Assembly (NCBI GenBank): GCA_030598885.1
Contig: JAUVOZ010000018.1
Coordinates: 1-19,008 of the forward strand
DNA length: 19,008 bases
Direction: 5' to 3'
Source: Anaerolineae bacterium
GTDB lineage: Bacteria > Chloroflexota > Anaerolineae > Anaerolineales > E44-bin32
In this document: piece after piece, positions 8,356 through 15,175 of the stretch
Numbering within the stretch: the stretch's first letter is position 1
How the letters are laid out: each line of letters begins with the position of its first letter
The notes under the pieces: model-generated
The model's database searches: none
The model's input: the letters and a program-made list of their open reading frames with translations, nothing else
What the model was told of the DNA's origin: nothing
Position numbers and translations under genes: made by a program

Positions 8356-9147
8356 ATGACTGAAAAGAAAATATATGCTGGTATTGATGTAGGAACGTCG
8401 ACGACCAAAGCGGTGATCATCGACGCCAACAAGAGGGTTCTCGGGAGTTTTGTGCGACGCTCAGGTACGGACTTATCCTCGGCGGCGACGACAGCGTTTA
8501 ATGAAGCGATAGCGCTTGCGGGGACCACCCCCAGCGCAGTTCAAGCAATAGTCGCAACTGGTTATGGCCGGAAGAACGTATCCATGGCTCATGACACAAT
8601 AACCGAAATCAGTTGCCATGGGCGAGGATGCTATTATTACTTCCCCCAAGCGATCACTGTTGTGGATATTGGCGGTCAGGATAGCAAGATCATCAAGCTT
8701 GATGCGCAGGGTAAACGCATTGGTTTCAAGATGAACCGCAAGTGCGCTGCCGGTACTGGAACCTTCTTGGAGGAGATAGCCTATAAACTTGACATTCCTA
8801 TCGGTGACCTCAACGGCCTAGCTCAATCAGCTAACAAGACCGCCAAGATTGGGAGTTATTGTACGGTCTTTACTGCTACCGAGATTTTGGATCGAATCAG
8901 GATGGGTGAGAAGATAGACGACATCGTCCGAGGGTTGTTCGATTCCATTGTTAAGCGGATTGTGGAGATGGATACCCTGACCAGCAAGGTGGTTATGACC
9001 GGGGGAGTTGCCGCGTTTAATGACATTGTGCCGGTGCTTTTAAGTGCTCGAACAGGGACCGAGGTGGAAATCGCTCCTCACCCTCAAGAGATGGGAGCTT
9101 TTGGAGCAGCACTATTTGCCGAAAAAATAAAACAATCGAGCAATTAA
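8356..9147 (+). CDS. ATP-dependent activator of 2-hydroxyacyl-CoA dehydratase (BadF/BadG/BcrA/BcrD/HgdC ATPase family)
   Basis: This 263-aa ASKHA-fold ATPase forms a homodimer bridged by one [4Fe-4S] cluster in its family. It fires single electrons into HgdB/BcrC-type partners at the cost of ATP. Motifs seen are GIDVGTSTTKAVI (phosphate-1, near residues 9-21), VVDIGGQDSKIIKLD (phosphate-2), MTGGVA (adenosine region) and the two cluster cysteines Cys130 (KCAAGTGTF) and Cys169 (GSYCTVFTATEI). The 39-residue spacing equals that in HgdC. The start ATG 8356 has no strong SD; the purine-rich GGAAAGAG about 20 bases upstream is too far. Translation may depend on coupling to the gene ending at 8320. 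The only visible partner is the dehydratase subunit at 2344-3591. Confidence 0.93.
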   Translation: MTEKKIYAGIDVGTSTTKAVIIDANKRVLGSFVRRSGTDLSSAATTAFNEAIALAGTTPSAVQAIVATGYGRKNVSMAHDTITEISCHGRGCYYYFPQAITVVDIGGQDSKIIKLDAQGKRIGFKMNRKCAAGTGTFLEEIAYKLDIPIGDLNGLAQSANKTAKIGSYCTVFTATEILDRIRMGEKIDDIVRGLFDSIVKRIVEMDTLTSKVVMTGGVAAFNDIVPVLLSARTGTEVEIAPHPQEMGAFGAALFAEKIKQSSN

Positions 9148-9158
9148 AAGCTCGGTTT
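9134..9158 (+). terminator. Possible intrinsic terminator after the activator gene
   Basis: AATCGAGC (9134-9141) can pair with GCTCGGTT (9150-9157), with one G-U pair, across an 8-base AATTAAAA loop. The 3' arm ends in a short T run (GTTTTC). The hairpin overlaps the TAA stop at 9145-9147. The T run is short, so termination may be partial. Confidence 0.38.
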
Positions 9159-9188
9159 TCGCTAGCTAAGGGATATATTTATTACTAT

Positions 9189-9217
9189 TTGATACGGTTT
9201 CCCGAAGTAAATATGTG
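9189..9217 (+). promoter_or_regulatory. Candidate sigma-70-type promoter for the CBS-ACT gene
   Basis: TTGATA at 9189-9194 and TATGTG at 9212-9217 are 17 bases apart. The -35 box is good, the -10 box poor. It lies in the 87-base gap after the possible terminator, and the CBS-ACT gene starts 17 bases beyond the -10 box. The short leader weakens the case. Confidence 0.27.
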
Positions 9218-9234
9218 TAGTTGAGGAGACTCTG

Positions 9235-9882
9235 ATGCTCGTAAAAGACCGTATGACCCCTAATCCGATAACCATCACACCTGATACCCTTTTCTCCGAG
9301 GCATTTCGTCATATTCGTGAAAAAAGGATTCGTCATTTGCCAGTGTTAGATCACAACGAAAAATTAATCGGTATTGTGGCACAAGCGGATTTGCTACACG
9401 CCTCGCCTTCAACGGAAAAGACGCTCTCGCTTTTTGAGGTGAATTACCTTTTAGCCAACATGCATATCCGTGAGGTGATGAGCAGCCCTCCTATTACTGT
9501 ATCTGAGGACGCTCCCCTTGAAGAGGCCGCACGCGTCATGGTGGAGAAAAAAATTGGGTGTCTACCGGTAATGCGTGAGGGCATTCTGGTAGGGATGATC
9601 ACCGAAACTGATATATTCGAAACGTTTGTAGAAGTCTTGGGAGGTGAGGAGGCATCACTACGGGTCACAGTACGAGTGCCTGATGTGCGAGGCGAGTTAG
9701 CCAAGGTTGCAGGGGTGATCGCCAAGCTAGGGGGAAACATCTGCTCGGTAGCTCGATTCCGTGGTGAGGCTCCAGAACATTGCTATATCACCTTCCGCCT
9801 GGAGGGAGTGGACGAGGATGTTTTAGTTTCAGCACTGATGGACGAAGTAGAGGAAGTGGTCCATATCTGTTGTGCTGCTTGA
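9235..9882 (+). CDS. CBS-CBS-ACT domain protein (AcuB-like nucleotide/ligand sensor)
   Basis: This 215-aa soluble regulatory protein has a first CBS motif at about 1-60 (VKDRMTPNPITITPD, then RHLPVLD and GIVAQADLL). A second CBS motif lies at about 75-135 (IREVMSSPPITVSED, then GCLPVM and GMITETDIFE). A C-terminal ACT domain spans about 140-210 (VRVPDVRGELAKVAGVI). CBS pairs typically bind adenosine nucleotides and ACT domains bind amino acids or similar small ligands. The protein could therefore sense energy charge or a substrate for the neighbouring acyl-CoA genes. No DNA-binding or enzyme domain is present, so it probably acts on another protein. It ends with two adjacent cysteines (HICCAA). 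ATG 9235 follows GAGGAG centred near 9225. It stands apart from the operon upstream and is followed by heptad element 3. Confidence 0.9.
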   Translation: MLVKDRMTPNPITITPDTLFSEAFRHIREKRIRHLPVLDHNEKLIGIVAQADLLHASPSTEKTLSLFEVNYLLANMHIREVMSSPPITVSEDAPLEEAARVMVEKKIGCLPVMREGILVGMITETDIFETFVEVLGGEEASLRVTVRVPDVRGELAKVAGVIAKLGGNICSVARFRGEAPEHCYITFRLEGVDEDVLVSALMDEVEEVVHICCAA

Positions 9883-9898
9883 TTTTTACATCTGATTA

Positions 9899-10122
9899 CA
9901 GTAGTCAGACATCAGTAGTCAGACGCCAGTAGTCAGATATCAGTAGTCAGACAGCAGTAGTTAGACAGCAGTAGTTAGACAGCAGTAGTTAGATGTCAGT
10001 AGTTAGACACCAGTGTTCAGATGCCAGTATTAAGATATTTGCCTGCAGAAATACGACAACTAATTACTGATATTTTAATTCTGAATACTGAATACTGATT
10101 ACTGATATCTGAATACTGAATA
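9899..10122. repeat. Heptad repeat element 3: inverted arms with a clear 14-base higher-order unit
   Basis: The left arm (9899-10038) is 20 units in which CAGTAGT alternates almost strictly with CAGAYNN or TAGAYNN, so the working unit is 14 bases. The loop is 10039-10066 (28 bases). The right arm (10067-10122) is eight units (CTGATAT, TTTAATT, CTGAATA, CTGAATA, CTGATTA, CTGATAT, CTGAATA, CTGAATA), closely complementary in type to the left units. It ends 3 bases before the AAGGAGG SD at 10126-10132 of the thiolase gene. The 259-base gap between genes holds nothing else recognisable. Confidence 0.93.
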
Positions 10123-10141
10123 CTCAAGGAGGTTCAAATCG

Positions 10142-11359
10142 ATGTTCTTCCAGAAATCCTACATCCCCTATGGGGGCTACTGGAGTACGCCGTTCTGCCG
10201 TTGGCAGGGAAGCTTCGCTCATCTAAATGCCGTTCCCTTCGCCGCCGAGATCGCTATGCGAGCCCTGGAGGAGAGGAACATCTCGTCCCAGGTGTTCAAC
10301 AGCCTCTACTTTGGGACCACGGTCCCTCAGATGCACAGTTTCTATGGAGGCCCCTGGCTGTCCGGTCTTATCGGCGCCGAGACCATCACCGGTCCGATAA
10401 TCGGACAAGCTTGCGCGACTGGTGCCCGCGTGATGGCCCTGGCCGGCTTTGATTTGGAGACCAGTGTTGGTGCCGGGGAGGAGCGGGTGATCCTGACTAT
10501 TACTGCCGACCGATGTTCGAACGGCCCTCACATCTACTATCCCAACCCAATGGGACCGGGTGGCACAGGTGATAAAGAGGACTGGGTGTTAGACAACTTC
10601 AGCCATGATCCGTTCGCCAAAAACGCCATGATAGAGACTGCCGAGAATGTAGCCAAAGAGGCAGGCATCACCAGAGAAGAGCAGGACGAGATGACGCTCC
10701 TGCGCCATCATCAGTATGATGATGCTCTCAAGGATGACGCGGCCTACCTGCGCCGTTTCATGGTGATGCCCATCGAGGTGAAGGATGCGCGGGGACGCAA
10801 GGTCCTGGCCACCGTTGATGGGGACGAGGGAGTGTTCCCCACCACCGTGGAGGGGTTGGCCAGGCTCAAACCAGTCCAGGAAGGAGGCACGGTCACCTAC
10901 GGGACACAGACCTATCCCGCCGATGGCAACTGTGGGATCGTCGTTACCACACGGGAGAAGGCACGGGAGCTGAGCCGTGATCCAAAGGTCGAGATCCAGT
11001 TGTTGTCTTTCGGAGAAGCACGCGCCAAGAAGGGTTACATGGCCCAGGCTATTGTCCCGGCAGCCCGGCAGGCATTAGCCCGGGCTGGCATCTCGATAGA
11101 GGAGGTGCAGGTCATCAAAACACATAATCCCTTCGCGGTGAACGACATTTACTTCTGCCGCGAGATGGGATTAAAGCCAGAGGTGATGAACAACTACGGC
11201 TCGTCCCTCATCTGGGGACACCCGCAGGGACCCACCGGTCATCGTTTAATAATCGAAGTGATTGAGGAGTTAATACTTGTCGGTGGTGGGTACGGACTGT
11301 TCGTTGGTTGCGCTGCTGGTGACACGGGTGCGGGAATTGTTGTCAAGGTCACCGACTAA
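10142..11359 (+). CDS. Thiolase family acyl-CoA C-acyltransferase
   Basis: This 405-aa thiolase-fold enzyme cleaves 3-oxoacyl-CoA with CoA, or condenses two acyl-CoAs. The nucleophilic cysteine is Cys91 in GQACATGARVM. The asparagine loop usually written NEAF reads HNPFAVND (Asn329). The catalytic His360 sits in WGHPQGPTGHR, and the second catalytic cysteine is Cys390 in VGCAAGDTGAG. The 30-residue His-to-Cys spacing equals that of biosynthetic thiolases. The NEAF change and a divergent N-terminus mark it as a divergent subfamily member, perhaps for an unusual 3-oxoacyl substrate. ATG 10142 follows AAGGAGG (10126-10132) with 9 bases between. A small zinc-ribbon gene starts 28 bases after the stop, reminiscent of thiolase/DUF35 pairs such as BbsB/BbsA. 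Confidence 0.88.
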   Translation: MFFQKSYIPYGGYWSTPFCRWQGSFAHLNAVPFAAEIAMRALEERNISSQVFNSLYFGTTVPQMHSFYGGPWLSGLIGAETITGPIIGQACATGARVMALAGFDLETSVGAGEERVILTITADRCSNGPHIYYPNPMGPGGTGDKEDWVLDNFSHDPFAKNAMIETAENVAKEAGITREEQDEMTLLRHHQYDDALKDDAAYLRRFMVMPIEVKDARGRKVLATVDGDEGVFPTTVEGLARLKPVQEGGTVTYGTQTYPADGNCGIVVTTREKARELSRDPKVEIQLLSFGEARAKKGYMAQAIVPAARQALARAGISIEEVQVIKTHNPFAVNDIYFCREMGLKPEVMNNYGSSLIWGHPQGPTGHRLIIEVIEELILVGGGYGLFVGCAAGDTGAGIVVKVTD

Positions 11360-11387
11360 CAGGTAACGCGGAATTTCGGAGGAAATG

Positions 11388-11615
11388 ATGACAACAGGGA
11401 CCAGTAAAAGAAAGGGTAAGCGTATCGGAGAAGTTCGGTGTCAGAATTGCTTTGTACGCTTCTGGCCTCCGCAAGGTGTAGAAAAGGTGCCCTGTCCCGA
11501 ATGCGGTTGGGAATGGTACATTTCCTGGTCGGGCAAGCTGGCCAAGATCAGAAAGCCGGTCTGGGAGAGTTGGGAGAGGCACCTAGCTGAGGCGAAAAAA
11601 GAGACTGAAGATTAG
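11388..11615 (+). CDS. Small tryptophan-rich zinc-ribbon protein
   Basis: This 75-aa basic protein has one zinc-ribbon: Cys18-x2-Cys21 (RCQNCF) and Cys36-x2-Cys39 (PCPECGW). Six tryptophans fall in 37 residues (26, 41, 43, 47, 59, 62), very high for so short a protein. No signal peptide or membrane segment is seen. The family is not recognised with certainty. It lacks the OB-fold half of DUF35 proteins that usually accompany thiolases. ATG 11388 fits GGAGG (11378-11382) better than ATG 11385, which is only 2 bases away. The next gene begins 11 bases after its stop, so it is in the same operon as the thiolase and AOR. A role as a thiolase partner or AOR accessory is inference only. Confidence 0.8.
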   Translation: MTTGTSKRKGKRIGEVRCQNCFVRFWPPQGVEKVPCPECGWEWYISWSGKLAKIRKPVWESWERHLAEAKKETED

Positions 11616-11626
11616 GGAGATTGCAG

Positions 11627-13531
11627 ATGGCGCTCAATCGCGAGATTGCATACATAGACCTTTCTACTGCTGAGATCAAGACAGCTCCCATCCCCATCGG
11701 GGTGCGCCAGTTGTACCTGGGAGGGCGAGGGCTGGATATGTACCTGTTGTACAACCATCTGGAGCCGGGCGTTGACCCACTGGGACCCGATAACGTGCTC
11801 ACGGTCAGTGCAGGCTTGCTGGTGGGTACGCCGGCTTCAGCCTCAGCCCGAACGCACATCGGAGCCAAGTCGCCCCTAACCGGCTTCGTCGGTAGTTCCA
11901 ACATGGGTGGCTTTTTCGCCCCCGAACTACGCTTTGCCGGATTCGACCACCTGGTTATCAAGGGTAAGGCCGACGGTCCCATCTACCTCTGGATCCATGA
12001 CGGGGAGATTGAGATCCGCGACGCCTCCGATATCTGGGGCGAGAATATCTTTGATACTCAGGAGCTTATCAAGGATGAGTTGGGTGACCCAGAGGTCAAG
12101 GTGCTGTGCATCGGTATAGCCGGAGAGAACTTGGTGCGCTTCGCCAATGTGATGACCGGTATGAAGAACGCCGCTGGTCGCACAGGGATGGGCGCGGTGA
12201 TGGGCTCGAAGAATCTCAAGGCCATCGCCGTCCGAGGCACGATGGGTCTGGAAATCCGTTTCCCCGAGGAGTCGCTGGAGTACAATCGCCAGCTCATCGA
12301 GCACATCGGCTCGACGAAGTTTGCCCAGATTATGCAGAAGTGGGGCACGATGTTCATCTACGGGGTCACCAACACCACCGGTCTGGTGCGGGTCCGGAAC
12401 TTCCAATTAAACCAGCAGGTAGGGGGAAACATCGAGTGCGAACACATCGAGAAGTACTCCCTGGGTACCGAGGGCTGCTACGGCTGCATCCTTCACTGCC
12501 GGCACAAGTATCAAATCAAAGATGGACCTTACGCTGGAACCTACGCAGAGGGGCCGGAATATACCAGCCAGGGCGCTTTCGGGATGGAAGTCGACTGCAA
12601 TAACTTCGAGACGATCCTGGTTGGCAACCACCTGGTTAACATGTACGGGGTGGACACGCTGGAGATCGGCAGCATGATCGCCTGGGCAATGGAGCTATAC
12701 GAGAAAGGCATCCTGACTGACGAGGACACAGGTGGCTTGAAGCTTGAGTGGGGTAATGACCAGGCGGTGCTGGAGATGATCAGGTGCATCGCTGAACGCA
12801 AGGGGTTGGGCGACATCCTGGCTGAGGGCCCGTTGCGTGCCGCCGAGAAGATCGGTCAGGATTCGATCAAGTACCTTATCCATGTCAAAGGGATGAGCAA
12901 CCTGCATTCGGACGAGCGTTCCACGCCGTCGCTGGCACTGGGCATAGCCACGGGCTCGCGAGGTTCCGACCACCTACGCAGCCGACCGGCGATTGATCTC
13001 TACCATCTGCCCGAAGAGCTGCTGCGCAAGATATACGGTGGTCCCAAGCCATACGATGGCCCACTTTCGTCCGACTACACATCCTACGAAGGGAAGCCAC
13101 GTATGGTGCAGTGGCAGGAGATGATGTACGAGGCGATTGATTGTACCGGCATCTGCAAATACCACACTATCTTCCTCAGTCCCAACTTGATCAGATTCGA
13201 GGAGCTTTCCAAACTGATCTACCTAAACACCGGTCTGGAGTTCACGCCGGAGGAGATATGGGACATTGCCGATCGCGCTTATACCATCGAAAGACTCTTC
13301 AATATCCGTGAAGGATTGACTCGGGAGGACGACTGGCTAGTGGACCGTTACTTCGACGAGCCGACCCCCATCGGTCTGCCGATTGCCCGAGACAAATGTA
13401 TCGATCGTGAGAAGTTCAAACAAATGATAAACGAGTATTACGAACTGCATGGTTGGGATGAGGACGGCGTGCCCCGGCCGGAGACGCTTAAGAAGTTAGG
13501 GTTGGACGGCGAACCTTCGCATAAGCTGTAG
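11627..13531 (+). CDS. Aldehyde:ferredoxin oxidoreductase family tungsten enzyme (AOR/BamB-like)
   Basis: This 634-aa protein has the AOR three-domain plan. Early residues LGGRGLDMYLLY match the pterin-binding N-terminal domain, and TGMGAVMGSKNLKAI lies near 185-199. Cluster cysteines Cys284, Cys287 and Cys291 (CYGCILHC) pair with a distant Cys510 (CTGICK). EGPEYTSQGAFG carries the conserved active-site-region glutamate, and GSRGSDHLRSRP is a family signature. AOR enzymes interconvert aldehydes and acids using ferredoxin. The same fold serves as BamB, the catalytic subunit of ATP-independent class II benzoyl-CoA reductase. The partner ferredoxin overlaps at the SD. ATG 11627 fits AGGGAG (11614-11619); an in-frame TTG at 11621 is less likely. 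No BamD-I genes are visible, so an aldehyde or acid reaction is the safer call. Confidence 0.92.
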   Translation: MALNREIAYIDLSTAEIKTAPIPIGVRQLYLGGRGLDMYLLYNHLEPGVDPLGPDNVLTVSAGLLVGTPASASARTHIGAKSPLTGFVGSSNMGGFFAPELRFAGFDHLVIKGKADGPIYLWIHDGEIEIRDASDIWGENIFDTQELIKDELGDPEVKVLCIGIAGENLVRFANVMTGMKNAAGRTGMGAVMGSKNLKAIAVRGTMGLEIRFPEESLEYNRQLIEHIGSTKFAQIMQKWGTMFIYGVTNTTGLVRVRNFQLNQQVGGNIECEHIEKYSLGTEGCYGCILHCRHKYQIKDGPYAGTYAEGPEYTSQGAFGMEVDCNNFETILVGNHLVNMYGVDTLEIGSMIAWAMELYEKGILTDEDTGGLKLEWGNDQAVLEMIRCIAERKGLGDILAEGPLRAAEKIGQDSIKYLIHVKGMSNLHSDERSTPSLALGIATGSRGSDHLRSRPAIDLYHLPEELLRKIYGGPKPYDGPLSSDYTSYEGKPRMVQWQEMMYEAIDCTGICKYHTIFLSPNLIRFEELSKLIYLNTGLEFTPEEIWDIADRAYTIERLFNIREGLTREDDWLVDRYFDEPTPIGLPIARDKCIDREKFKQMINEYYELHGWDEDGVPRPETLKKLGLDGEPSHKL

Positions 13532-13541
13532 GAGATTCTAA

Positions 13542-14033
13542 ATGGAAAAGATACTGGTAGTGGCTCATGAGAAGTGCACCGGCTGCCGACTGTGCGAAAT
13601 GGTTTGCTCGGTGAAGCACACCGGGGTTAACAATCCCACCCGTTCCCGGATTCACATCATCAAGTGGCCGATGGAGGGGTTCGAGCTACCGATGCTCTGT
13701 CAGCAGTGCGAGGAGGCTCCTTGCATCGCCGTCTGCCCCAAGGATGCCCTTTCCCGCGACCTCACCCTGGGACGGGTGACGCTGAATTATGACCTGTGCA
13801 TCGGCTGTAAAATGTGTGTGACCGCCTGTCCGTTCGGTGGAATGGGGATTGATACCGTAGTTCAGCAAGTGATCAAGTGTAATCTTTGCGATGGAGACCC
13901 GATTTGTGTCCGCTTCTGTGACCCCGGTGCGCTCCAGTTTGTGCCTGCCAACACAGTGAATCTGATGAAGAAGCGAGATGCCGGATTGAAGTTCTCCGAG
14001 TTGATGAGGAAATCATTGATAAGTGATGTTTAA
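13542..14033 (+). CDS. Four-cluster ferredoxin (HycB/DmsB-type), electron partner of the AOR-family enzyme
   Basis: This 163-aa protein has sixteen cysteines in four quartets: 12/15/18/22, 53/56/61/65, 86/89/92/96 and 113/116/122/126. These predict four [4Fe-4S] clusters, in the arrangement of HycB, DmsB and AorA/BamC-type subunits. It would carry electrons to or from the tungsten enzyme encoded immediately upstream. Its SD, AGGAG, overlaps the upstream stop at 13529-13531, with a gap of only 10 bases between genes, so the two proteins are very probably made together as a complex. There is no twin-arginine signal, so it is cytoplasmic. About 35 residues after the last quartet carry no motif. 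Co-occurrence as AOR plus a HycB-like subunit is known for both bacterial AOR complexes and BamBC, so it does not by itself settle the substrate. Confidence 0.93.
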   Translation: MEKILVVAHEKCTGCRLCEMVCSVKHTGVNNPTRSRIHIIKWPMEGFELPMLCQQCEEAPCIAVCPKDALSRDLTLGRVTLNYDLCIGCKMCVTACPFGGMGIDTVVQQVIKCNLCDGDPICVRFCDPGALQFVPANTVNLMKKRDAGLKFSELMRKSLISDV

Positions 14034-14111
14034 ATCGCCGGTGACCACAGGATGAGTGGAGAGCATCTTTATTGGTGAACGTAAGTTCGTCGATGTTGGA
14101 ATTAATATTTT

Positions 14112-14123
14112 GTTTGGACAAAC
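14112..14123. promoter_or_regulatory. Short perfect palindrome in the AT-rich leader of the methyltransferase gene
   Basis: GTTTG (14112-14116), a 2-base GA spacer and CAAAC (14119-14123) form a perfect inverted repeat. It lies in the AT-rich stretch 14034-14169 between the ferredoxin and methyltransferase genes. A dimeric repressor could bind such a site, but no cognate regulator is in the window. This is structure seen, function guessed. Confidence 0.25.
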
Positions 14124-14169
14124 GGATTTTATAAACCGAGGTAATTGGACAATTGAACAAATAAGAGGG

Positions 14170-15024
14170 ATGTCTTTGACTAAAGCATATGATTTGACCG
14201 AGGTCCGACGGTCGATTCGCCAAGGATGGGAAGAAGTAGCAGTTGAATATACGAAAGATCGGCTGGGCATATTTGGGCGATATGCCGAGCGATTATTAGA
14301 CCTACTTCATCTACCCTCGGGCAGCGGAATGCTTGATGTAGGGTGTGGAAACGGTGCGGTAACCCTACAGGCCACTAATAGGGTGGGACCCGAGGGGCGA
14401 ATCACAGGAAGCGATATTGCAGCAGCGATGCTACAAATGGGTAAGGCTAAAGCAGAGGAGGAGAAGACCGATGTCACATTCTGTCAGATGGACGCCGAGC
14501 GGTTGGGTTTCGCCGATGCCTCATTTGACTGTGTGACTTGTGCCTTCTCTCTCTTTCAATTCCAAGATATGGACCAGGCACTGGCCGAGATGTGGCGAGT
14601 GATGAAGCCGGGAGGTCGATTGGGTCTGTCCAACTGGGGACCGGGCTACTTCACTCCTATCGCTTCGCTCCAGCGGGATCTATTTCGGGAATATGGGATC
14701 AAGCCTCTGCTGGTCAATCCCCTAGTCTTCGATCCGACTGAACTTCGGAAATTATTAACTCGAACTGGTTACACCGCTGTGGAACTGATAGAGGAGACTG
14801 ATGAGGTTTGGTTTGAGACTCCTGAGCAAGTATGGGCATTCAATTTGGATATGGGACCCTTCCCGATAATGCTAAAACGGCAGTTATCTGCTGATCAACA
14901 ACGGAAGTTAAATAATCATTTCATAGCAATGTTAGAAAACCTAGTATCAGATCGGGGTATTAAGAGCACCTTCAATCTTATCTACGCTCTGGCCAGGAAA
15001 GGAGGCGTTTCTTCTGTTCCATAA
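14170..15024 (+). CDS. Class I SAM-dependent methyltransferase (UbiE/Methyltransf_11-like)
   Basis: This 284-aa soluble enzyme has motif I LDVGCGNGAVTL at about residues 55-66. A motif II aspartate follows (SDIAAAMLQMGKAKAEE), then CQMDAERLGFADASFDCVTCAFSLFQF and the post-motif VMKPGGRLGLSNWG, typical of UbiE/COQ5-like small-molecule or quinone methyltransferases. The substrate is unknown. The frame stays open back to a GTG at 14056. The intervening 38 residues are AT-rich, match no methyltransferase N-terminus I know and have no SD, so ATG 14170 is preferred. GAGGG directly precedes that ATG with poor spacing; an in-frame TTG at 14176 is a further option. It appears to be a single-gene unit, with 136 bases before it and 151 bases after. 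A quinone-related role would fit the downstream FixC genes but is speculative. Confidence 0.85.
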   Translation: MSLTKAYDLTEVRRSIRQGWEEVAVEYTKDRLGIFGRYAERLLDLLHLPSGSGMLDVGCGNGAVTLQATNRVGPEGRITGSDIAAAMLQMGKAKAEEEKTDVTFCQMDAERLGFADASFDCVTCAFSLFQFQDMDQALAEMWRVMKPGGRLGLSNWGPGYFTPIASLQRDLFREYGIKPLLVNPLVFDPTELRKLLTRTGYTAVELIEETDEVWFETPEQVWAFNLDMGPFPIMLKRQLSADQQRKLNNHFIAMLENLVSDRGIKSTFNLIYALARKGGVSSVP

Positions 15025-15175
15025 GGATTGGCTCATTTCGCAATATACAATTTTCCCCATGAGTCCTTAATATTTGCGGGCGGTACCATTTTTAATGCAT
15101 ATGGGCCTAACGGGCTGGTGGGGACTCAGATGACTATGTATTGATCATCAATAATTTCAAATCAGGAGGAACAAA

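Noticed and set aside
2344..9147. A full class I benzoyl-CoA reductase operon
   Set aside because: Only one BcrC-like subunit and one activator are present. Two catalytic subunits, two activator subunits and downstream ring-cleavage genes are missing.
30..10122. Heptad elements as insertion sequences or integration sites
   Set aside because: No transposase or integrase gene, no terminal inverted repeat of IS type and no target duplication visible around the elements.
11548..11982. 144-residue minus-strand frame across the zinc-ribbon/AOR boundary
   Set aside because: It overlaps two supported forward genes, and its translation is low-complexity Ser/Pro/Ala with no family features.
11927..12406. 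159-residue open frame on the minus strand inside the AOR gene
   Set aside because: It lies wholly within a clearly conserved AOR coding region, has no recognisable motif or SD, and is typical of antisense frames in GC-rich genes.
12106..12603. 165-residue forward frame within the AOR gene
   Set aside because: It is out of frame with the conserved AOR motifs, and its Arg/His/Gly-rich composition is typical of a shadow frame.
14056..14169. GTG-started N-terminal extension of the methyltransferase
   Set aside because: No SD, AT-rich, and no resemblance to methyltransferase N-termini; ATG 14170 gives a normal protein. Kept only as an alternative.
15025..15175. Small RNA, terminator or promoter in the gap before the acyl-CoA dehydrogenase gene
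   Set aside because: Only a short TGATCA palindrome and scattered GC-rich bits are visible. No hairpin plus T-run, no convincing -35/-10 pair and no heptad units were found.
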